64,000 bases of DNA. It comes from Polynucleobacter sp. AP-Jannik-300A-C4 (lineage in GTDB: Bacteria; Pseudomonadota; Gammaproteobacteria; Burkholderiales; Burkholderiaceae). The notes beneath the pieces were generated by a model that saw only the letters and a list, made by a program, of their open reading frames with translations, did not search any database and was not told the DNA's origin. The stretch spans positions 1,178,001 through 1,242,000 of the forward strand of contig NZ_CP061316.1 in the NCBI RefSeq assembly GCF_018688335.1, in the 5' to 3' direction. Positions 33,158 through 40,418 of the stretch are shown here, one piece after another (the first letter of the stretch is position 1; each line of letters opens with the position of its first letter). The position numbers and the translations under genes are program-made.

Positions 33158-33661
33158 TTAGATAATTCGAATCCAATGCCCCAATTGGTGCCAAAAGCTG
33201 GTAGGCACTAAAGTTAAAAGCCAGGTCATCGTGAGATAACGCAGCAGTTTGCCGATGCCCATATATATTAGACAGGGTAACCAAGGCAATCTAAGCCACC
33301 CGGCGGCTAAACAAAGGGGGTCACCAAACCCTGGCAGCCAAGACAGCAGGAGCATCTTAGGGCCCCGCTCTTCCAACCAGCGTTGCATTCGGTTATTAGA
33401 AGGGCCCTTCAAGGACTCAAAGCTATTTCGACTCAATAGCCCAAGCCACCAATCCAGCATACCCCCCAAAGTGTTACCAATTGTGGCAACAATAATGGCA
33501 GCCCAATATAAGTGCGGATTAACCGAAACATACCCAAACAAGATGGGCTCAGAACCTACAGGCAATAAAGTTGCAGAAATAAAGGCACTAATAAATACGG
33601 CTGGCAAACCAACCGATGGCATACCAAAGAAATCAAAGAACTGACCCAGCATTTGCTCCAT
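33158..33661 (-). CDS. YqaA/DedA-like (VTT fold) membrane protein
   Basis: The protein has the VTT/SNARE-like core AVFISAFISATLLPVGSEPILFGYV, TIGNTLGGMLDWWLGLLSR and LLLSWLPGFGDPLCLAAGWLRLPWL, as in YqaA proteins related to DedA lipid scramblases and flippases. I chose ATG 33661 (167 residues) because family members begin shortly before the first helix; ATG 33730 or TTG 33739 would add 23-26 residues and cannot be excluded. It sits inverted between the ABC importer and the acyl-CoA dehydrogenase gene, so it may be unrelated to the catabolic cluster. Confidence 0.8.
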   Translation of the reverse strand: MEQMLGQFFDFFGMPSVGLPAVFISAFISATLLPVGSEPILFGYVSVNPHLYWAAIIVATIGNTLGGMLDWWLGLLSRNSFESLKGPSNNRMQRWLEERGPKMLLLSWLPGFGDPLCLAAGWLRLPWLPCLIYMGIGKLLRYLTMTWLLTLVPTSFWHQLGHWIRII

Positions 33662-33849
33662 TAGGCAAGCGCTCCGAGTCGGATGGAAATCAAGGATTTG
33701 GTCATACCCCAAGTATGCCCCAAGCCCCATCACACTCAATAATCAAGTAGACAAAGGCAAAATTTTGGATCGCCCACAATCTTGAATTCTTGCTTAAACT
33801 ATGGGAATTCTCATATTTCATCAATTCTTAAATTTTTATAGATAGCTAA

Positions 33850-35019
33850 ATGAACCACCCCATTCCTAAGCCAGATCAATATCAAGACATGCGTGAAGCC
33901 TTGCGCGACCTTTGCGGCAGTTTTGACTCCGCATACTGGCAAAAAGTAGATCATGAACGCGCCTACCCCGAAGCATTTGTAGACGCCATGGCACAAGCTG
34001 GTTGGTTAGCAGCATTAATTCCGGAAGAATATGGTGGCTCCGGCTTAGGTTTGGCAGAAGCCTCCGTCATCATGGAAGAAATTAATTTATCAGGCGGTAA
34101 TGCGGGCTCATGTCATGGCCAGATGTACAACATGGGTACCTTACTACGCCATGGCTCAGATGCTCAAAAGAAGCTCTACCTCCCTAAGATTGCTACCGGA
34201 GAATTACGCCTCCAAAGCATGGCTGTAACGGAGCCGACTACAGGCACCGATACCACCAAACTCAAAACTACCGCCGTTAAAAAGGGTGACAAGTATGTAG
34301 TGAATGGTCAGAAGGTTTGGATCTCTCGGATTCAGCATTCCGATTTAATGATTCTTTTAGCGCGCACTACTCCGCTTGCAGAGGTAAAGAAAAAATCAGA
34401 AGGCATGTCAATATTTATCGTCAATCTCAAGGATGCGATTGGCAAAGGCATGGAGATTCAACCCATTGCCAATATGGTGAACCATGAAACGAATGAAGTC
34501 TTCTTTGATAACTTGGAAATTCCCGCCGAGAATTTAATTGGTGAAGAAGGCCAAGGGTTTAAATATATTCTTGACGGCCTCAATGCGGAGCGTGTCCTCA
34601 TTGCTGCCGAGTGCATTGGAGATGCTTATTGGTTTGTAGATAAGGCTCGTCGCTACGCAAATGAACGCGTAGTATTTGATCGCCCGATTGGCAAGAACCA
34701 AGGGATTCAGTTTCCGATCGCAGATTCTTATATCGAAACAGAAGCCGCAAATTTGATGCGCTTTAAAGCGTGTGAATTATTTGATGCTAAACAAGCCTGC
34801 GGTGCCGAATCCAATATGGCCAAGTACTTAGCTGCCAAAGCCTCTTGGGAAGCCGCTAACGTTTGTCTGCAAACTCATGGTGGCTTTGGATTTGCCAATG
34901 AATATGATGTCGAGCGCAAGTTTAGAGAAACCCGCCTCTACCAGGTCGCGCCAATCTCCACAAACCTGATCTACTCCTATATAGCTGAGCATGTTTTAGG
35001 ACTCCCCCGCTCTTTCTAA
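33850..35019 (+). CDS. acyl-CoA dehydrogenase family protein
   Basis: The 389-residue flavoprotein has the full fold: N-terminal helices, LQSMAVTEPTTGTDTTKLKTTAVKKG FAD and substrate region split around residue 118, VWISRIQHSDLMI, and C-terminal CLQTHGGFGFANEYDVERKFRETRLYQVAPIS. Where medium-chain enzymes have the catalytic Glu (IYEGT), this protein has LYQVAP, so the usual base is missing. A Glu in NAERVLIAAE (near residue 246) lies where isovaleryl-CoA dehydrogenase has its base and may serve instead. It is followed 45 nt later by a CoA-transferase gene, suggesting CoA-ester oxidation in the same pathway. Confidence 0.92.
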   Translation: MNHPIPKPDQYQDMREALRDLCGSFDSAYWQKVDHERAYPEAFVDAMAQAGWLAALIPEEYGGSGLGLAEASVIMEEINLSGGNAGSCHGQMYNMGTLLRHGSDAQKKLYLPKIATGELRLQSMAVTEPTTGTDTTKLKTTAVKKGDKYVVNGQKVWISRIQHSDLMILLARTTPLAEVKKKSEGMSIFIVNLKDAIGKGMEIQPIANMVNHETNEVFFDNLEIPAENLIGEEGQGFKYILDGLNAERVLIAAECIGDAYWFVDKARRYANERVVFDRPIGKNQGIQFPIADSYIETEAANLMRFKACELFDAKQACGAESNMAKYLAAKASWEAANVCLQTHGGFGFANEYDVERKFRETRLYQVAPISTNLIYSYIAEHVLGLPRSF

Positions 35020-35064
35020 TTCTGTAGACCCGTTAATTAATTTAGTGTTTGGATAAGCAATTTC

Positions 35065-36249
35065 ATGAGTATTCGCCCTCTAGACGGCATCACTGTAGTT
35101 TCTTTGGAGCATGCCATTGCTGCTCCGTTTTGTACGCGTCAATTGGCTGACTTGGGAGCTCGTGTGATTAAGGTCGAGCGACCAGGCGCCGGAGACTTTG
35201 CCCGCGCCTATGATGAGCGAGTCAATGGCATGTCATCTCATTTCACTTGGGTAAATCGCTCTAAAGAAAGTCTCACACTGGATCTCAAACAGGAGTCTGC
35301 ATTAGCAGCGCTAAAGACGCTGCTCAAGACAGCAGATGTACTGGTGCAAAACTTAGCCCCTGGTGCCGCAGCACGCATGGGATTGACCGCAGAACTATTG
35401 CAAAAAGACAATCCCGGCCTAATTTTGTGCGATATCTCAGGCTATGGAAATAATGGGCCTTATCGTGACAAGAAAGCCTATGACTTACTCATTCAGAGTG
35501 AGGCTGGATTCTTGTCGGTTACGGGTACGCCAGAGACACCCAGTAAAGCAGGTAACTCCATTGCAGACATTGCAGCAGGCATGTATGCCTACACCAATAT
35601 TTTGGCCGCACTACTTCAAAGAGGTAAGACTGGCAAGGGTTCTTGTATTGACGTTTCTATGCTGGAGTCTTTGGGTGAATGGATGAGCTACCCACTCTAT
35701 TACGCCTATGAGGGAGCTACGCCCCCTCCTCGCAATGGCGCATCCCATGCCACGATTTATCCCTACGGGCCATTTAAGGCGGGTGATGGCGGTACCGTCA
35801 TGCTTGGCCTACAGAATGATCGTGAGTGGGTTTTATTCTGTGAGGTCGTACTTGAGAATCAAGCACTGGCTAAAGATGAGCGCTTTGATAAAAACTTCAA
35901 GCGTAATGAAAAGCGAGATGAACTCCTCTCCATTATTGATGCTTGTTTTAGCAAACTGACTACCCAGCAAGTGATTGCAAAGCTAGATGAAGCGCAAATC
36001 GCTAATGCCCGCCTAAATGATATGCAGGGTTTATGGAATCACGATCAACTCAAAGCAAGAGATCGCTGGGTACAAGTGGGATCACCTGTAGGCCCTATTC
36101 CAGCAATGCTTCCCCCGGGCAGTAATGACAGTTTTGACTACCGCATGGATGCGATACCTGCAGTAGGTCAACATACAGAAGCTATTCTGACTGAGCTTGG
36201 TATTGCTGCTGATGAGATTGCAAAGATGCGGAGTCAGGGCTCTATTTAA
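35065..36249 (+). CDS. class III (CaiB/BaiF) CoA-transferase
   Basis: The 394-residue enzyme moves CoA between acids. It shows the family start LDGITVVSLEHAIAAPFCTRQLADLGARVIKVERPGAGDFAR in two segments, VLVQNLAPGAAARMGL, GYGNNGPYRDKKAYDLLIQSEAG and the catalytic Asp in NSIADIAAGMYAY (near residue 170). It probably activates the acid that the neighbouring acyl-CoA dehydrogenase oxidises. Its stop overlaps by 4 bases the stop of the convergent cardiolipin synthase gene. The acid substrate and CoA donor are unknown. Confidence 0.93.
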   Translation: MSIRPLDGITVVSLEHAIAAPFCTRQLADLGARVIKVERPGAGDFARAYDERVNGMSSHFTWVNRSKESLTLDLKQESALAALKTLLKTADVLVQNLAPGAAARMGLTAELLQKDNPGLILCDISGYGNNGPYRDKKAYDLLIQSEAGFLSVTGTPETPSKAGNSIADIAAGMYAYTNILAALLQRGKTGKGSCIDVSMLESLGEWMSYPLYYAYEGATPPPRNGASHATIYPYGPFKAGDGGTVMLGLQNDREWVLFCEVVLENQALAKDERFDKNFKRNEKRDELLSIIDACFSKLTTQQVIAKLDEAQIANARLNDMQGLWNHDQLKARDRWVQVGSPVGPIPAMLPPGSNDSFDYRMDAIPAVGQHTEAILTELGIAADEIAKMRSQGSI

Positions 36250-37721
36250 AGTAAGGGTGATGTCAGGTGAGCCGCATTCTCCAGCAGAATATGCCAATGC
36301 GGTCTCTTAGCCCAAGTTACTGGATTGACCATATCTGATTTAGCCAAGTAAGACTCGATCAAGGTTTCGAGCTTTGCGCAAAACTCGTCGTTATAGACGA
36401 TTAAGCTAATCTCAAAATTGAGACGCAAGCTTCGCTGATCAAAGTTCACTGAACCAAAAATTGCAACTCGCTTGTCTATTAACAGGCTCTTCGTATGCAA
36501 TAGGCCACCATGGAACTCAGCAATGTTCACACCAGCACTCATGAGATCAGAATAGAAGCTGCGACTGCTCCAAGCGACCAATGTGGAATCATTTAATTTA
36601 GGAACAATCAGAGTCACTTTCACACCACGACCAGCTGCTGCCATCAGCGCCTGAATCAAACCATCGTCAGGACCAAAGTAAGGTGTAGTAATAGTGAGCT
36701 CCTCACGAGCATCCATGATGGCTGAGAGCAATACCTGGTACAAGATATCGTCACGGTATACCGGTCCAGAAGAAAACTCTTGAGCCAATACCTTCCCTTC
36801 AAGTGGGCTAGCAGCTGGCACTACATTACTAAAGTGCTTAATCTTGGGATTATCAACACTCCAGTCAAACGAGAATGTCAGCTCAAACTGAGATGCTACA
36901 GGCCCTTCAATTCTGACCATCGCATCTACCCATTCGCCCACACCCGAATCTTGTTTAAAAGTACGTGGGTCGACCATATTCATACTGCCGGTCCAAACGA
37001 TGGTGTTATCGATCACAAATATCTTGCGATGCAGTCTTAAATCAGCACGCCGAAATTGAAAGCGACCAACTTGAATCGGTAAGGCCTCAGTTACTTGAAT
37101 ACCAGCATTTCTGAAGCGCTTAGGCCAAGTCGATTTAAACCAGTCTTTACTACCCAAGGAATCTAATAGCACCTTACAAGTCACACCGCGCTTAGCTGCA
37201 GCGATTAAAGCCTCGCCGACGCGATCTGCATCGCCGCCTAGAGCCCATATATAGAATTCCAAATGCAATGTTTTCTTAGCCTGATTAATCTCGTCAATAA
37301 AGTACTGCAAGATTTCTAGAGAATTCGTAAAGAGTTCAATTTGGTTGCCAGCAATCACTGGCGAACCATTTTTAGCCTCAGCCAAGAGACTCAACGCCCT
37401 GCCTTCAGTTGGTAGTAGTTGTTTATCAGCCTGATAGCGCTTACGCATCGCTTCGGTGATGGCAGCGTACTCTTTATCCATACGAATAATTTTTCGGGTG
37501 AGTTTTCGACCAACGGGACGCTCACCAATGAGGATATATAAGCTAATACCAATTAAGGGAAATAGAACCACAATCAGAAACCAGGCCAGTACAACACCAA
37601 CCGGTCTTCTCACTGAGATTAATCTAAATCCAAAAAGAATCACAATCAGGACGTGCGCGATTGGGACCCAAATAAAGGATTCGCCAAAAAGGGATCCTAG
37701 TAAAAAATTAATGATGTTCAT
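36246..37721 (-). CDS. cls: cardiolipin synthase (phospholipase D family)
   Basis: The 491-residue protein has two N-terminal membrane helices (about 16-34 and 41-65, the latter with RRPVGVVLAWFLIVVLFPLIG split over it) and two HKD motifs: HRKIFVIDNTIVWTGSMNM at His231 and HTKSLLIDKRVAIFGSVNFD at His409. It makes cardiolipin from phosphatidylglycerol in the inner membrane. It overlaps the upstream EEP gene by 4 nt (ATGA), so it is translated with it. Length and motifs are complete. Confidence 0.94.
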   Translation of the reverse strand: MNIINFLLGSLFGESFIWVPIAHVLIVILFGFRLISVRRPVGVVLAWFLIVVLFPLIGISLYILIGERPVGRKLTRKIIRMDKEYAAITEAMRKRYQADKQLLPTEGRALSLLAEAKNGSPVIAGNQIELFTNSLEILQYFIDEINQAKKTLHLEFYIWALGGDADRVGEALIAAAKRGVTCKVLLDSLGSKDWFKSTWPKRFRNAGIQVTEALPIQVGRFQFRRADLRLHRKIFVIDNTIVWTGSMNMVDPRTFKQDSGVGEWVDAMVRIEGPVASQFELTFSFDWSVDNPKIKHFSNVVPAASPLEGKVLAQEFSSGPVYRDDILYQVLLSAIMDAREELTITTPYFGPDDGLIQALMAAAGRGVKVTLIVPKLNDSTLVAWSSRSFYSDLMSAGVNIAEFHGGLLHTKSLLIDKRVAIFGSVNFDQRSLRLNFEISLIVYNDEFCAKLETLIESYLAKSDMVNPVTWAKRPHWHILLENAAHLTSPLL

Positions 37722-38473
37722 ATGATCTCAAGTTCTGCTGCAATGCCTAAGTGATCGGATAGTTTCAACCATTCATGCATCACTTCCGCAGAATGGATTT
37801 TTAAGCCCCGCACATAAATTCGATCCATTGGAAGCATAGGCTTCACACTAGGAAAGGTTTTTGCAGGGGCGCCAGTAAGCACCTCAAATACCTCATTAAA
37901 ACCGGCAGCCTGCATCGGTGCACTCACGCGGTTGCGCCAATCGTTAAAGTCACCAGCCACAATAGTTGGACCACTATTTGCTAATGAATCTATGTAACGA
38001 ATAATTTCACTTAATTGACGTTCTCGTCCGCGTTCAAATAAAGCCAGGTGTACACAGAAGCAGTGAATCGGTGTTGCTACACCCTCTAGCTGTGTGACGC
38101 TATGTAGCAAACCGCGCCGTTCAAATCGATAAGCAGAGATATCGTAATTTTCGCCCTTATGCAAAGGTCTTTTAGACAGAATTGCATTGCCATGATGCCC
38201 ATCTGGATATTCGACGTTTTTACCGTAATGCCAATCATGCCAAAAGTCTTCGGATAAAAAATGGGTGAGCTCTGTTAAAGGCCATTGACCAAATCTTCTG
38301 AGTCGACCACGATGCTCCTGCTGGAGCTCTTGCAGAAAAAGCAAATCGGGATGATGGCTCCGCATTTTTTGGCGTAGCTCGTAAATGGTGGATTTACGGT
38401 GCAAGGGTGATAGCCCCTTATGCACATTCATAGTCATCACGCTAAAACGACCCAACTGTAATTGCGTCATCAA
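37718..38473 (-). CDS. endonuclease/exonuclease/phosphatase (EEP) family protein
   Basis: The 251-residue protein has the EEP/DNase I fold: FSVMTMNVHKGLSPLHRK with the metal-site Asn, PDLLFLQELQQEHRG with the metal Glu, VAGDFNDWRNRVSAPMQ and the C-terminal LSDHLGIAAEL with catalytic Asp-His. Such small stand-alone EEP proteins beside cardiolipin synthase often act on phospholipids or other phosphoesters, although nuclease activity is possible. It overlaps the cls gene downstream and the Bfd-like gene upstream by 4 nt each. No signal peptide is seen. Confidence 0.9.
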   Translation of the reverse strand: MMTQLQLGRFSVMTMNVHKGLSPLHRKSTIYELRQKMRSHHPDLLFLQELQQEHRGRLRRFGQWPLTELTHFLSEDFWHDWHYGKNVEYPDGHHGNAILSKRPLHKGENYDISAYRFERRGLLHSVTQLEGVATPIHCFCVHLALFERGRERQLSEIIRYIDSLANSGPTIVAGDFNDWRNRVSAPMQAAGFNEVFEVLTGAPAKTFPSVKPMLPMDRIYVRGLKIHSAEVMHEWLKLSDHLGIAAELEII

Positions 38474-38670
38474 AACTGTCCTGCAGCACGCTGTCGTCGC
38501 ACGCGTGCCAAATAGATTTCACCCTCAACTAAATCTTGGCATTGCATACATTTATTGCAAATAGAAGCTTGCTCGCGCAACTCATCAATCGAGTCGATTG
38601 GATGGGTATCAAGATATTCTCGAAGATCGACATCGAGCACCTCATTGCAGAGGCAAATCACTTCAGCCAT
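38470..38670 (-). CDS. Bfd-like [2Fe-2S] protein
   Basis: The 66-residue protein has the Bfd pattern: ICLCNEVLDVDLREYL with Cys-x-Cys near residue 6, a helical middle and CNKCMQCQDLVEGEI with Cys-x-x-Cys near residue 38. Bfd-like domains bind a [2Fe-2S] cluster and reduce partners such as bacterioferritin; no bacterioferritin gene is near. It is the first gene of a three-gene overlapping set with the EEP and cardiolipin synthase genes. The functional link among these is not known. Confidence 0.82.
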   Translation of the reverse strand: MAEVICLCNEVLDVDLREYLDTHPIDSIDELREQASICNKCMQCQDLVEGEIYLARVRRQRAAGQF

Positions 38671-38736
38671 GAGTTAAAAAAGGGGGAATTGTTTGCATTT
38701 ATGCCATTTTGCCATCCCCTTGCTAGAATCAAGCCC

Positions 38737-39432
38737 ATGTTGATGACCTTTCAGGATGCCTTTAAGCTACTCGCGCATTTAGATGCCGGGGTTGTGGGCA
38801 TAGTACTGATCTCGCTACAGGTTAGCCTAACTGCATTACTGCTCGGCACTTTACTTGGTCTCCCTATCGGCGCCTTACTGGCTACCGAAGAATTCAGAGG
38901 TAAGAAGGCCATTACAGTCACCTTAAATACGCTCATGGGCGTCCCAACAGTCATTGTTGGCGTTGTGGTCTACCTTCTACTCTCGCGTTCTGGGCCTTTA
39001 GGGGTATGGGGGTGGCTATTTACACCCAAGGGCATGATTCTGGCTCAAACACTGCTCACAACGCCTCTAATTGCTGCTCTAAGCCGCCAAATTTTGGAAG
39101 ACTCCTGGAGAATCCATCGGGATTCCTTCATGGCCCTTCGCTTACCCAGAATGGCCTCCCTCAAATGGCTGATTTGGGACTGTCGCTTCTCACTGACTAT
39201 TGCCGTCCTAGCTGGACTAGCTAGAGCAATATCCGAGGTTGGAGCCGTCATGATCGTGGGCGGGAATATTGATCAATCCACTCGAACCATGACCACTGCG
39301 ATTGCCCTAGAAACGAGTAAGGGCGATCTCCCTCTTGCGCTTGCCTTAGGGATTGTCCTGCTAGGTATTGTGTTGCTGGCCAACCTTTTCACATTTGTAG
39401 TTCGCCAAATTGCGGAGCGACGCTATGGTTAA
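38737..39432 (+). CDS. tupB: tungstate-type ABC transporter permease
   Basis: The permease has about six helices. The sequence VVGIVLISLQVSLTALLLGTLLGLPIGALLA, TLMGVPTVIVGVVVYLLLSRSGPLG and LARAISEVGAVMIVGGNIDQSTRTMTTAIALE (in the coupling region) is typical of TupB/WtpB-type tungstate permeases. I chose ATG 38737 (231 residues); ATG 38743 is nearly equivalent and the long frame from 38536 would run through the divergent Bfd gene. It overlaps tupC by 8 nt. The binding protein TupA is not adjacent and must lie elsewhere. Molybdate as an alternative substrate cannot be excluded. Confidence 0.87.
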   Translation: MLMTFQDAFKLLAHLDAGVVGIVLISLQVSLTALLLGTLLGLPIGALLATEEFRGKKAITVTLNTLMGVPTVIVGVVVYLLLSRSGPLGVWGWLFTPKGMILAQTLLTTPLIAALSRQILEDSWRIHRDSFMALRLPRMASLKWLIWDCRFSLTIAVLAGLARAISEVGAVMIVGGNIDQSTRTMTTAIALETSKGDLPLALALGIVLLGIVLLANLFTFVVRQIAERRYG

Positions 39433-40135
39433 TCCCTCCGAACAATTTCAGCAATACATCGAGCTTCAGGACATCATTGTCAAAAGTGATGGTCGGACAA
39501 TATTGGACATCCCCCACGCACTCATTCCTGCAGATCGAATTAGCGCCTGTATTGGGCCCAATGGCGCCGGAAAAACTACCTTCCTTAAGTTAATTGATGG
39601 TTTGATCAAACCGAATTCAGGCACGATCACCCACTCAAGAAGATCCATCAAATCATCCTTGGTATTGCACCATACGCCAATGATTAAGGCCTCCGCTAGA
39701 ACCAATATTGCGATGGTCCAAGACTCCGATCCTTCTATTGAGTCGAGGGCTATTGATGCCGTCATAGAGCAGATCGGTTTAAGCCGTCTTGCGAATAGTC
39801 CTGCTCATAAACTCTCAGCAGGAGAAAGACAAAAGCTATGCTTAGGTCGAGTCATATTGCAAAAACCCAATTTGGTATTGCTAGATGAACCCACCGCCAA
39901 TCTAGATCCAAATACTACAGAGCAAGTAGAAGAAATCATCCGCCAATTTAAGCTTCAAGGATCAGATGTCATCTTTACCTCTCACCAGCTGGCACAAGTA
40001 CAAAGACTAGCTGAGTACATTATCTTCATTGATCAGGGCCAGATAAAAGAAAAAGGACCCGTAGGTCCTTTCTTTGCCAAACCTCAGACACAAGCAGCTA
40101 AGCGCTACTTACATCAAGAGTTGCTCTCCGACTAA
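39425..40135 (+). CDS. tupC: tungstate-type ABC transporter ATPase
   Basis: The 236-residue ATPase has Walker A GPNGAGKTT near residue 44, signature LSAGERQKLCLGRVIL and Walker B LVLLDEPTANLDP followed by the switch His in FTSHQLAQ. It starts inside tupB (8-nt overlap), so the two are co-translated. The last 30 codons contain a hairpin that looks like the terminator for the convergent formate dehydrogenase operon. Its stop codon (40133-40135) directly abuts the stop of that operon's last gene. It would energise uptake of tungstate or molybdate for the Mo/W enzymes in this window. Confidence 0.9.
   Translation: MVNPSEQFQQYIELQDIIVKSDGRTILDIPHALIPADRISACIGPNGAGKTTFLKLIDGLIKPNSGTITHSRRSIKSSLVLHHTPMIKASARTNIAMVQDSDPSIESRAIDAVIEQIGLSRLANSPAHKLSAGERQKLCLGRVILQKPNLVLLDEPTANLDPNTTEQVEEIIRQFKLQGSDVIFTSHQLAQVQRLAEYIIFIDQGQIKEKGPVGPFFAKPQTQAAKRYLHQELLSD
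40046..40075 (-). terminator. terminator of the formate dehydrogenase operon inside tupC
   Basis: AAAGGACC (40052-40059) and GGTCCTTT (40064-40071) form a perfect 8-bp stem with loop CGTA. Read on the minus strand, the stem is followed by a T-rich run (TTTTTCTTTT), which makes an intrinsic terminator for transcripts entering from 40136. On the plus strand it lies about 20 codons before the tupC stop and is followed by only CTTT. Confidence 0.75.
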
Positions 40136-40408
40136 TTACTTTGCAGCTGGCGCTGCAGCAGCAACCGGTGCAACAAATGGAGGTGGCGCTACACAGGCTG
40201 CTGGTGCTGGAGTACCGGAAACCTTGTATTGATCTGCGATCTTATTTTGCACCTGGCAAAGCTTGAAAGCCCCAACCTTACCAGCATAGTCAGTTTTAGC
40301 CTTTTTTAAATCAGCAGCAGCCTGAGCTTCTGGTGATAGTGGCGGGAAAAAAGCAAAGGCAGAGCTTGCTACCAGAGCACCGATTGTGAAGGCAATGATT
40401 TTTTTCAT
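40136..40408 (-). CDS. small exported protein at the end of the fdh operon
   Basis: The 90-residue product has a signal peptide (MKKIIAFTIGALVASSAFA), a central charged segment with Cys pair (AFKLCQVQNKI and PAACVAPP) that could form a disulfide, and an Ala/Pro-rich tail. I chose ATG 40408, which has AGGACG 5 nt upstream; longer forms would overlap the cytochrome gene. It lies 10 nt after fdhC. I do not recognise a family. Its place suggests a periplasmic helper of formate dehydrogenase, by context only. Confidence 0.7.
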   Translation of the reverse strand: MKKIIAFTIGALVASSAFAFFPPLSPEAQAAADLKKAKTDYAGKVGAFKLCQVQNKIADQYKVSGTPAPAACVAPPPFVAPVAAAAPAAK

Positions 40409-40418
40409 GGCTTCGTCC

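Noticed and set aside
38536..38736. Upstream extension of the tungstate permease frame
   Set aside because: It runs antisense through the Bfd-like gene and does not resemble permease N-termini; ATG 38737 fits the first helix.
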